Assembly (NCBI GenBank): GCA_011524675.1
Contig: WTJX01000195.1
Coordinates: 1 to 5,996, forward strand
Direction: 5' to 3'
DNA from: Cytophagales bacterium
Lineage (GTDB): Bacteria > Bacteroidota > Bacteroidia > Cytophagales > JAAEPT01
DNA: 5,996 nucleotides
The translations under genes were made by a program, and so were the position numbers. The stretch's first letter is position 1, and each line of letters begins with the position of its first letter. The notes under the pieces were generated by a model. The model was not told the DNA's origin. It ran no database searches and saw only the letters and a program-made list of their open reading frames with translations. Below, one piece after another: positions 1 through 5,718 of the stretch.

Positions 1-340
1 TACCTATACGTCAAAAGCTTATGAGGGCTAAGATGTATTTTACCTAATGCTTACACTTACTTAGAAAATTTCTTGAAATAGTGCGTTTGCTTAACTAATT
101 TTATTTTTTTAAATAGGTTGACAAAAATAATTTTGGGTTAAAAACAAGTGGTTTTAGTTTAAGTCAAGGCAGAAAGCAAAGCTTTAGTAAGCTAAAACGT
201 GCGTCTCTAACGATGAGATGAAGTAAAATAGCCGTTTTTTATTATAAGTATTTTTTGATGACTACTTATTGATTTTATTCAATAGGTAAAATTTGTACTA
301 TCTCATACTATACAAGTTTTACCGTTCCTAAACGGATAGC
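1..340. other. Left intergenic region without a supported gene
   Basis: No convincing gene lies here. Rightward frames from the left edge stop at about positions 24, 31 and 47, so the first few dozen bases could be the tail of a gene starting outside the window, but nothing recognisable is encoded. The minus strand is interrupted by stops in all frames. The main content is the palindromic repeat at 110-268. Between the repeat and the start of the fibronectin-III gene, a small hairpin (CCGTT at 322-326, AACGG at 331-335, loop CCTA) ends six bases before the ATG at 341 and could affect translation. TAAAATTTG at 287-295 resembles a -7 box but lacks a well-placed TTG, so no promoter is called for the downstream gene. 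Confidence 0.6.
110..268. repeat. Long palindromic interspersed repeat, copy 1 (159 bp)
   Basis: This stretch aligns along its whole length with 5704-5852 in the same orientation; the last 46 bases differ at only three positions. The ends are imperfect inverted repeats (left TAAATAGGTTGACAAAAATA; right, reverse-complemented, TAAGTAGTCATCAAAAAATA). Further inward the arms continue to pair: a TTAAAAAC/GTTTTTTA zone, a TTTTAG/TAAAAT zone, and an AGAAAGC/AGAGACG zone near the centre. The whole unit could fold into one long imperfect hairpin. Relative to copy 2 it has an 11-base insertion at about 212-222 containing GATGA twice in tandem. It has no coding capacity. A MITE-like or REP-like non-autonomous element is the likeliest class. 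The terminal TA would fit a TA-target element, but no target duplication can be proven from one locus. Confidence 0.8.
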
Positions 341-2350
341 ATGAAAAAGTTTTTCCTTTGTAGTTTGTTCTTTAGCCTTTGCGTTACAATCAAAGCACAG
401 CAGTCTAGCGTTATTACGCGTTCATTGTCTCCTACAAGCATTGAAGTTAAATGGTACTCTAAGCAGTTGATATACCCACAAGGAGTAAACATTTATCGTC
501 AAGAAAAAGGGAAGTTTCAATGGGAAAAGCTAAACCTAGCGCCTATAGTCAAAGGAGATAGTATCTCTAAGGAAGAGATAGCCCAAGACGAAGACTTGGA
601 AGTATGGCAGGATGCTGTCAATGGTGATATGGAAAACATGGATGGCTTGCTATATATACAGTTGATATCAAAAACTTTTTTGAGCCCAGTTTTTTCGGAT
701 TTTATAGGTATTCGTTGGATAGATAGCACTGTTGTGGAAGGTAAAAGTTATACGTATAAAGTAAATAGAATCATCAATGGTAGAGAGCTATCCATGGCAA
801 CTTCTACCCCTGTTACAGCAAAAGAATTTCAAAAACCAAAAGCACCACAAGGTCTTACTTTAGACAGACAAAAGCTGTACATCAAACTAAATTGGACAAT
901 GGATGATGAGCATTTTTTTGCCTACAACATATATCGTACTTCTGTCAAGAACAATCAAAAAGTAAAAGTTAACAATAATCCCGTTATAGTTTCTTTAATA
1001 CAAGAAAAAGATGGTACAGAACGTTATCCGGATTCAAAATTTGAAGATGATAGCTTAGAAGAGGGCTTAGTATATCAATATTATATTGCAGGGATTGATT
1101 TTTTTGGTGAGATATCCGAAATGAGCGAAAAAGTAACGCTAGACTATGGGGATATTACACCTCCAAAAGCACCTTATAACCTCAAAAACGGAGACATAAA
1201 AGCCAAAGAAATGCTTGTTCCACTTACTTGGGAAAACAATGAATATACAGAGGATGCGCTAGGTATCAATGTATATCGTTCGGTATATTCAGATAGTGGA
1301 TATGTCATACTCAATGAAGCTTTGTTGGAAACAAATAAGAAAAAATACGAAGATGAAGTACCTCAACCTGGAGGTTATTATTACTATATTGCTACAGTTG
1401 ATGGTAGTGGGAATCAAGGTAAATCATTGAAAATCTTTGTTGAAGTTAAAGACGTAATACCACCACAAACACCCCAAAACGTAAAAGTAGTAGCAGATAC
1501 CAATCAGCTAAAGATCGTTTGGACTCCCAATAAAGAACCTGATTTAGCAGGTTATTGGGTTTATCAAGCCATAGAGGGTGGGGGAGAAGACAGTTATGTA
1601 CTGATGACAGATTCTATTCTTACAGAACCATCTTTTACCAAATGGTTACCCAAAAACGTAAAAAATAAATTTAACTATAAAATAGTGGCCATTGATACTT
1701 CATACAATAGAAGTCCTTACTCAAAGGCAGTAGGGAAGCAACTCATAGATGTAGTACCACCAGAAACACCAGTACTCAAAGAAATAAGAGAACAAGAAGG
1801 TAAACTTGTGATCTTATGGACTCCTAACAAAGACATAGATCTTGCAGGCTATGATCTGTATCGCTCTACAGATAATAAAGAAAGCTTTAAAGTACATAAT
1901 TTAAACACACTATCTACCAGTCAATTTCAATATACAGACCGTAGAGCACTTTATGGGCATAAATATTACTATTATTTGGTAGCAAAAGATAGAGATGAAA
2001 ATGTTTCTACTCCATCGCAAATATTGCATGGAGAACTTGATCCTGCAAAAAAGCCAGTAGAAGGGGCTAAAAGTGTAAAGCTTTCATTGATTAAAAAGAA
2101 CAAAATAGCCTTAATAACGTGGTCAGCTCCCAAAAATAAAGATGTAAAGGGCTATGTCATACATCGTAAAGATCAAAAAAATCCAGTTTTTAAGCCTGTA
2201 AGTGGGCTGATTAAAGAAGATTTTTCTTTTCAGAGTGCTGTAGATCCAAGTCAGAAATATAGCTTTCAGTTAAGAACATACTACCCTACAGGACAAATTG
2301 TATATTCAAAAGAGATAGAGTTGATAGGCAAAAAATATAAAGAAGAGTAA
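341..2350 (+). CDS. Secreted protein with tandem fibronectin type III-like domains
   Basis: The 669-residue product begins with a classic signal peptide (KK at 2-3, hydrophobic stretch FFLCSLFFSLCVTI, likely cleavage after the Ala of IKA near residue 19), so it is exported. The rest is an array of about six fibronectin type III-like beta-sandwich repeats, at roughly 21-160 (degenerate, with an acidic insert), 165-270, 273-371, 373-470, 472-567 and 573-663. Each shows the same signature: a Pro-rich linker (TPPKAP, IPPQTP, VPPETP), a strand ending in a W core (LNW, LTW, IVW, ILW, ITW), a GYxxYR-type strand (YNIYR, INVYR, YWVYQ, YDLYR, YVIHR) and a YYYY-rich strand. Repeats 4 and 5 share TPNK-x(2,4)-DLAGY and are the most alike. 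There is no catalytic domain, no lipobox, and no C-terminal sorting domain of the type IX kind; it ends KKYKEE. A periplasmic or surface scaffold or adhesion role is an inference. The ATG at 341 is chosen because it gives the full signal peptide. Exact function unknown. Confidence 0.9.
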   Translation: MKKFFLCSLFFSLCVTIKAQQSSVITRSLSPTSIEVKWYSKQLIYPQGVNIYRQEKGKFQWEKLNLAPIVKGDSISKEEIAQDEDLEVWQDAVNGDMENMDGLLYIQLISKTFLSPVFSDFIGIRWIDSTVVEGKSYTYKVNRIINGRELSMATSTPVTAKEFQKPKAPQGLTLDRQKLYIKLNWTMDDEHFFAYNIYRTSVKNNQKVKVNNNPVIVSLIQEKDGTERYPDSKFEDDSLEEGLVYQYYIAGIDFFGEISEMSEKVTLDYGDITPPKAPYNLKNGDIKAKEMLVPLTWENNEYTEDALGINVYRSVYSDSGYVILNEALLETNKKKYEDEVPQPGGYYYYIATVDGSGNQGKSLKIFVEVKDVIPPQTPQNVKVVADTNQLKIVWTPNKEPDLAGYWVYQAIEGGGEDSYVLMTDSILTEPSFTKWLPKNVKNKFNYKIVAIDTSYNRSPYSKAVGKQLIDVVPPETPVLKEIREQEGKLVILWTPNKDIDLAGYDLYRSTDNKESFKVHNLNTLSTSQFQYTDRRALYGHKYYYYLVAKDRDENVSTPSQILHGELDPAKKPVEGAKSVKLSLIKKNKIALITWSAPKNKDVKGYVIHRKDQKNPVFKPVSGLIKEDFSFQSAVDPSQKYSFQLRTYYPTGQIVYSKEIELIGKKYKEE

Positions 2351-2364
2351 GCAGTAAGAAATTT

Positions 2365-2397
2365 GAAGTAGTCATAATATTTTTGTCCGCCTACTTA
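2365..2397. repeat. 33-bp remnant of the palindromic repeat family
   Basis: Bases 2378-2397 are, on the minus strand, TAAGTAGGCGGACAAAAATA, which differs by one base from the left end of the long repeat at 5704. Bases 2366-2375 (AAGTAGTCAT) equal the reverse complement of the outermost right end of the copy at 110-268. The two ends are nearly abutted, as if the interior had been lost. The outer AAGTAG and CTACTT can pair. It lies 15 bases after the stop codon of the fibronectin-III gene and carries the -33 box of the next promoter. Confidence 0.65.
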
Positions 2398-2413
2398 TCT
2401 TTTTGTAAATTCG
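2383..2413 (+). promoter_or_regulatory. Bacteroidota-type promoter of the thioesterase gene
   Basis: TTG at 2383-2385 (within TTTTTG) is followed after 20 bases by TAAATTCG at 2406-2413, matching five of the six fixed bases of TAnnTTTG. Expected transcription starts about 2418-2420, giving a leader of about 25 bases before the ATG at 2445. The TTG lies inside the repeat end, while the -7 box lies outside it. The same arrangement is seen in front of gatB, which supports the call. Confidence 0.55.
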
Positions 2414-2415
2414 GA

Positions 2416-2429
2416 CTTTAAATTTAAAG
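2416..2429. promoter_or_regulatory. Perfect 14-bp palindrome at the thioesterase transcription start
   Basis: CTTTAAATTTAAAG reads identically on both strands and starts two bases after the -7 box, so it overlaps the expected transcription start. This position suits a repressor operator. It is purely A/T apart from the outer C and G, so chance is a real alternative in such AT-rich DNA. The CTTTAAA half also begins the inverted repeat at 2939-2973 at the other end of the same gene. Confidence 0.25.
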
Positions 2430-2444
2430 CTTACTTTTCGCTAT

Positions 2445-2963
2445 ATGGAAGCAAAGACACCTTCCCAAACGGAGACAACCATGACAGAGATGGTACTCCC
2501 CAATGATACCAATCCACTTAAAAATTTGATGGGAGGGAAGATCATGCATTATATGGATATCGCAGGAGCTATAGTCGCTCAAAAGCACAGTAATTGCCCA
2601 GTAGTTACAGCCTCTGTTGATAATATATCTTTCAAAAAACCCATTTCTCTAGGTTCAGTAGTAACCATTCAAGCAAAAATAACAAGGGCTTTCACCTCTT
2701 CTATGGAGGTACGCATAGATGTTTACTCAGAATACATCCCCAATAATGAAAAGTTTAAAAGTCATGAGGCTTATTTTACTTATGTAGCGCTCAACAAAGA
2801 AACCCAAAAGCCTATACGTGTGCCACAGCTTAGGGCTGAGACAGCACAAGAGATAAAAGAATATAACAATGCAGCAGCAAGGAGAACCTTACGTTTATTG
2901 ATGGCAGGTAGGGTTTCGCCCAATGAAGTGAATATCGACTTTAAACAATTGGTTATTCAATAA
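2445..2963 (+). CDS. Acyl-CoA thioesterase, hotdog fold (YkhA/YciA/ACOT type)
   Basis: The 172-residue product would hydrolyse acyl-CoA to free fatty acid and CoA in the cytoplasm. The active-site region is clear: MVLPNDTN at 16-23, then N27-L-M-G-G-K-I-M-H-Y-M-D38-I-A-G-A. In the family the Asn before the GG turn and the Asp on the central helix are the conserved catalytic-site residues, and both are present. A second family block follows, VVTASVDNISFKKPI at 53-67, with a strand-rich second half ending in HEAYFTYVALN at 107-117. The C-terminal tail, about 30 residues with a TLRLLMAGR motif, fits YkhA-like members rather than the shorter YciA. Length is normal for one hotdog domain. ATG 2445 is preferred; an internal ATG at 2481 would remove only 12 non-core residues. 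It has its own promoter at 2383-2413. Substrate chain length cannot be inferred. Confidence 0.93.
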   Translation: MEAKTPSQTETTMTEMVLPNDTNPLKNLMGGKIMHYMDIAGAIVAQKHSNCPVVTASVDNISFKKPISLGSVVTIQAKITRAFTSSMEVRIDVYSEYIPNNEKFKSHEAYFTYVALNKETQKPIRVPQLRAETAQEIKEYNNAAARRTLRLLMAGRVSPNEVNIDFKQLVIQ

Positions 2964-2973
2964 TTGTTTAAAG
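2939..2973. other. Perfect 12-bp inverted repeat across the thioesterase stop codon
   Basis: CTTTAAACAATT at 2939-2950 is exactly complementary to AATTGTTTAAAG at 2962-2973, with an 11-base loop; the TAA stop at 2961-2963 lies at the inner edge of the right arm. In RNA one G-U pair can be added inside. No T-run follows, so it is not a standard intrinsic terminator. It could stabilise the mRNA 3' end, cause partial termination before the downstream gene, or bind a protein. Confidence 0.5.
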
Positions 2974-3018
2974 CGAAACATCAGAACATACGCTTATATT
3001 AAAAACAAATAGAGTATT

Positions 3019-3417
3019 ATGAGTGATAATGCAGGTTTTTTGATTAATTTTTTGGATGAAGAAGTTTATTCTATTTCACCAAAAGATAAAAATACTGAAC
3101 AAAATAGTGGGCAAGCACAAGTTTATATTATATCCAATGAAGTGTATAAGAATAACCCTTCTAGTGAGTTGGCTATCTTATTGTCCAAAATATTGACCGC
3201 CGTAAACTTAGACTTTTCAAAGGTTGTACTTACTGAGCAGTTTGAAGAAACCATAGAAGGAAGGGTAATTGTTTTTGGTGATCTAAGCCTCAAAGAAAAA
3301 TATAAAATAGAACAGACAGGTAGTGCAACTATACTAAGGGCAGATTTTCTGAGGACTATTGCAGTGAGTCCAGATCTAAAAAAGCTATTGTGGCATGCAC
3401 TAAAGCAACTTTTTTAG
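3019..3417 (+). CDS. Small conserved-looking protein, possible HolD (psi)-like fold
   Basis: The 132-residue product has no signal peptide or membrane segment and should be cytoplasmic. It has no sure family assignment. Visible elements are a short N-terminal motif FLINFLDEEVYSI (7-19), a low-complexity polar linker (20-32), strand VYIISN (35-40), an amphipathic helix ELAILLSKILTAVNLDF (50-66) leading into strand KVVLTEQ (68-74), strand RVIVFGD (82-88), and a C-terminal segment LRADFLRTIAVSPDLKKLLW (107-125... ending ALKQLF). The order (N-terminal tail, strand, helix, strand, GD-strand, then a PxxKxxLWxxL end) resembles DNA polymerase III subunit psi, a catalytically dead member of the uracil-DNA glycosylase fold. 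This is an inference by eye. It starts 55 bases after the thioesterase with no good promoter in between, so co-transcription is likely. The ATG at 3019 is the only sensible start. Confidence 0.75.
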   Translation: MSDNAGFLINFLDEEVYSISPKDKNTEQNSGQAQVYIISNEVYKNNPSSELAILLSKILTAVNLDFSKVVLTEQFEETIEGRVIVFGDLSLKEKYKIEQTGSATILRADFLRTIAVSPDLKKLLWHALKQLF

Positions 3418-3421
3418 TGTA

Positions 3422-3479
3422 TAGGTAGAAGGACAAAAATAGTCTTTTTTTATAGTGAATATTTTTGTCCTCCTATTTA
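3422..3479. repeat. 58-bp minimal copy of the palindromic repeat, possible two-way terminator
   Basis: The arms are TAGGTAGAAGGACAAAAATA (3422-3441) and, reverse-complemented, TAAATAGGAGGACAAAAATA (3460-3479). They match at 17 of 20 positions and surround an 18-base loop. Both arms carry the GGACAAAAATA signature of the left end of the long repeats. It begins five bases after the stop codon of the small unknown gene and lies between two convergent genes, so a hairpin here could end transcription from either side. It lacks a GC-rich stem followed by a clean T-run, so terminator function is an inference. Confidence 0.7.
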
Positions 3480-3488
3480 TCGTTTATT

Positions 3489-3560
3489 TAGAAGACTTTG
3501 CGTAGCTAAAATTTTGTATAACGCTGAATAAGTGCAAAAGATGGTTTTACGAACCTTCTA
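3489..3560. repeat. Inverted pair of a second short repeat family
   Basis: The left member TAGAAGACTTTGCGTAGCTA (3489-3508) and the right member, reverse-complemented TAGAAGGTTCGTAAAACCAT (from 3560 down to 3541), face each other and share TAGAAG at the ends. The copy at 4161-4183 is the bridge: it matches the right member at 20 of 23 positions with one gap, and the left member at 15 of 20 with every difference a transition. The unit fills the space between the 58-bp element and the stop codon of tlpA, with its right edge touching that stop. Confidence 0.45.
3536..3559 (-). terminator. Possible terminator after the tlpA-like gene
   Basis: On the minus strand, starting two bases after the stop codon, arms AGAAGGTT and AACCATCT can pair at seven of eight positions (one A-A mismatch) around the loop CGTAA. 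TTT follows directly, making a short TCTTTT tract. The stem is weak and the T-run short, so efficiency is uncertain. Confidence 0.4.
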
Positions 3561-4127
3561 TTAGATTGTATTGTTAGCTAATACTTCTCTTAGTTTTGCT
3601 TCAAGGTTTACATTTCGTAAGTTTTTAGCAATAATTTTCCCTTCTTTGTCAAGAAGCACTGTGTTAGGAATACCTTGTATTTGATATAGTTGTACTATCT
3701 CAGATTTCCACCACTTAAGGTCAGATACATGTATCCAAGGGAGACGGTCATATTTGATGGCAGCTTTCCAGGCATTCTTATCTCTATCAAGTGAGACACC
3801 AAAAATTTCAAAATCTTGATCTTTATACTTTTTGTATAGTTTCACATTAAATGGGTTTTCATTTCTACATGGTCCACACCATGCTGCCCAAAAGTCAATC
3901 AATACATATTTCCCTCTGAGGCTACTCAATGAAATAAGCTTACCTTCTGTATTAGGTAGCTGTATTTCTGGGGCGAAATCACCTATGTTTAAACCTACAT
4001 TCTTATCTTTATTCAATGCTAATTGAGAAGGGATTTTTACAGCAGGCTCTGCTTTTTTTTCTACCTTAGAAGAACAAGAGATAAGGAACAGAAATAAACC
4101 TGTATATATATGTTGTCTGATATTCAT
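3561..4127 (-). CDS. TlpA-like thiol-disulfide oxidoreductase lipoprotein
   Basis: The 188-residue product has a lipoprotein signal (hydrophobic segment YTGLFLFLIS, lipobox L-I-S-C with Cys18), so after processing it should be lipid-anchored outside the cytoplasm, most simply in the periplasm. A Lys/Glu-rich linker (about 21-45) leads to an AhpC/TSA-redoxin type thioredoxin domain at about 46-186: IGDFAPEIQLPNTEGK (48-63), the strand YVLIDFWAAW (74-83), the redox site W83-C84-G-P-C87, and the cis-proline loop GIPNT with Pro154. Both cysteines and the cis-Pro are present, so it should be active. TlpA/ResA relatives reduce disulfides, for example in cytochrome c maturation, but no such partner genes are nearby. 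It follows gatB on the same strand at 67 bp, and co-transcription is plausible because no good promoter is seen between them. ATG 4127 gives the full lipoprotein signal. Confidence 0.92.
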   Translation of the reverse strand: MNIRQHIYTGLFLFLISCSSKVEKKAEPAVKIPSQLALNKDKNVGLNIGDFAPEIQLPNTEGKLISLSSLRGKYVLIDFWAAWCGPCRNENPFNVKLYKKYKDQDFEIFGVSLDRDKNAWKAAIKYDRLPWIHVSDLKWWKSEIVQLYQIQGIPNTVLLDKEGKIIAKNLRNVNLEAKLREVLANNTI

Positions 4128-4160
4128 TTTTGATTTAAAATTAATTTGTTGTTATTCAAT

Positions 4161-4183
4161 AGATGGTTATGCGAAGCCTTCTA
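4161..4183 (-). repeat. Short repeat, copy after gatB
   Basis: On the minus strand this reads TAGAAGGCTTCGCATAACC followed by ATCT. It is closely related to the copy just after the tlpA-like gene (20 of 23 with one gap), and both lie within about 12 bases downstream of a stop codon. The hairpin is weaker here (C-A replaces T-A in the inner stem) and no T-run follows, so readthrough into the tlpA-like gene is likely. Confidence 0.45.
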
Positions 4184-4194
4184 CTACTCTTTGG

Positions 4195-5649
4195 CTAACC
4201 TAACTTCTTTGCTAGAAGCTGATTGATTACTTTAGGGTCTGCTTTACCGCCACTCTTTTTCATTACTTGACCTACAAACATTCCGAGTAAACCCTTTTTT
4301 CCGTTTTTATACTCTTCTACTTTTGATGGAAAAGCAGCTAGTACTTCATTGATTAAGTTTTCAATTTCACCTTCATCGCTATCAAGAATTAAGTTCATCT
4401 GTTCGGCAAGAGCTAGTGCGGAGCTATTGGGGTTGTCGAGTAAGGCAGGGAAAACCTTTTGATTAGCAACAGAATTGCTCAATTTACCTTCTTTTACTAA
4501 TGCAATTAATTCTACGATTTGACTTGCCTTCAAAGGGAAATCACTCATACTCAATGTAAGTTCATTTAGGTAAGACTTGATGGGACCCATGAGCCAATTG
4601 GTAGCAGCCTTATAATGTGTTGTCAAAGAGCATAATTCCTCAAAATATAGAGCAATAGCTTTGTCATCAGTAAGTACAGCAGCATCATATTCAGAGAGTT
4701 TATATTCGTTTATAAACTTATTCACCAATTGATTTGGTAAGGCAGGCATTTCGTTTTTTATGCGCTCTATCCATGCTTGATTTACAATGACAGGCTGTAA
4801 ATCAGGTTCTGGGAAATAACGATAATCATTCAGAGCCTCTTTGTTACGCATACTTCTAGTAGTGCCCGTCGCAGCATCAAACAAGCGCGTTTCGCCTACG
4901 ACCTCATTTCCAGCTTCTTTTCTATTGATTTGTCTTTCTATTTCATGTTCTATGGCTCTTTGTACATTTCTTACAGAGTTCATATTTTTTACTTCTGCTC
5001 TAGTACCATAAGCTTTAGCATCTTTTAACATTACAGAAATATTGGCATCACAACGCATAGATCCCTCTTCCATATTACCATCACAGATGTCTAAGTAGCG
5101 TACTAACTTACGTACTTCCGCTACAAAAGCATAAGCTTCTTCAGAAGAACGAATGTCTGGTTCAGTAACTATTTCTAGTAAAGGCACACCAGCACGATTA
5201 AGGTCAACTTTAGTTTCTGTTTCACCATCTAAGTGCATAGACTTTCCAGCGTCTTCTTCCATATGGATGCGTGTGAGTTTAATGTTCTTTTTCAAGCCAC
5301 TTTTAGTAACTATAGGGATGAAACCACCTACACATATAGGCGTAGCATCTTGGGTAAGCTGGTAGCCTTTGGGTAAATCTGGGTAGAAATAGTTCTTTCT
5401 ATCATAATGATTAAACTCAGTGATCTCACAGTTGCAGGCAAGTCCTAATTTGATAGCAAAATCCAATACTTTTTTATTGGAGCGTGGTAGAGTGCCAGGA
5501 TGAGCTAAGGTAATGACACTCACATTGGTGTTGGGCAAAGAACCATATTGATTCATATCACCAGAATATGCTTTTGTATTTGTTAATAGTTGAATATGGA
5601 CTTCTAGCCCTATAACTTCTTGATACTTTTCTCTGATTTCTATTTCCAT
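4195..5649 (-). CDS. gatB: Asp-tRNA(Asn)/Glu-tRNA(Gln) amidotransferase subunit B
   Basis: The 484-residue product is the tRNA-binding kinase subunit of the GatCAB complex, which phosphorylates and then amidates Glu-tRNA(Gln) and/or Asp-tRNA(Asn) in the cytoplasm; GatA supplies the ammonia. All family blocks are visible: VIGLEVHIQL near the N-terminus (E16 and H18), RKNYFYPDLPKGYQ (84-97), HMEEDAGK (129-136), the GatB signature VDLNRAGVPLLEI (148-160), EEGSMRCDANIS (194-205), KNMNS (221-225) and DYRYFPEPDL (275-284). The helical tail domain follows, ending with GLLGMFVGQVMKKSGG (453-468). Length is normal and there are no breaks. The ATG at 5649 (MEIEIREKY) is preferred over an in-frame TTG at 5661, because ATG is the common start and the extra four residues lie outside the conserved domain. 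gatA and gatC are not in the window, which is common since the subunits are often unlinked. It has its own promoter at 5689-5718. Confidence 0.98.
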   Translation of the reverse strand: MEIEIREKYQEVIGLEVHIQLLTNTKAYSGDMNQYGSLPNTNVSVITLAHPGTLPRSNKKVLDFAIKLGLACNCEITEFNHYDRKNYFYPDLPKGYQLTQDATPICVGGFIPIVTKSGLKKNIKLTRIHMEEDAGKSMHLDGETETKVDLNRAGVPLLEIVTEPDIRSSEEAYAFVAEVRKLVRYLDICDGNMEEGSMRCDANISVMLKDAKAYGTRAEVKNMNSVRNVQRAIEHEIERQINRKEAGNEVVGETRLFDAATGTTRSMRNKEALNDYRYFPEPDLQPVIVNQAWIERIKNEMPALPNQLVNKFINEYKLSEYDAAVLTDDKAIALYFEELCSLTTHYKAATNWLMGPIKSYLNELTLSMSDFPLKASQIVELIALVKEGKLSNSVANQKVFPALLDNPNSSALALAEQMNLILDSDEGEIENLINEVLAAFPSKVEEYKNGKKGLLGMFVGQVMKKSGGKADPKVINQLLAKKLG

Positions 5650-5688
5650 TTTCTGTTGCAATTAAGCATTTTCCAAACTCACAAAACA

Positions 5689-5718
5689 CTAAATTACAAA
5701 ATCTAAGTAGGCAGACAA
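5689..5718 (-). promoter_or_regulatory. gatB: Bacteroidota-type promoter of gatB
   Basis: Read on the minus strand, TTG (plus-strand CAA at 5716-5718) is followed after 19 bases by TAATTTAG (plus-strand 5689-5696), which matches five of six fixed bases of TAnnTTTG. Transcription should start about 5683, some 34 bases before the ATG at 5649. As at the thioesterase, the TTG lies inside the repeat end and the -7 box just outside it. The two promoters align over more than 30 bases. Confidence 0.55.

Noticed and set aside
1..47. Tail of a rightward gene entering from the left edge
   Set aside because: All three frames stop within 47 bases and the few residues match nothing recognisable, so it can be neither supported nor excluded.
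269..295. Promoter for the fibronectin-III gene (TTG at 269-271, TAAAATTTG at 287-295)
   Set aside because: The spacer is only 15 bases and the -7 box has one base too many; the repeat end TTG at 255-257 is too far away (29 bases).
517..729. Minus-strand open frame of 70 codons
   Set aside because: It lies wholly inside the fibronectin-III gene on the opposite strand and has no recognisable motif or promoter.
3832..4026. Plus-strand open frame of 64 codons
   Set aside because: It is the antisense of the well-supported tlpA-like gene, including its CxxC region.
5153..5365. Plus-strand open frame of 70 codons
   Set aside because: It is the antisense of conserved gatB sequence, with no independent coding signs.
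5650..5661. Four-codon N-terminal extension of gatB from a TTG
   Set aside because: The in-frame ATG at 5649 is a more common start, and the added residues lie outside the conserved domain.
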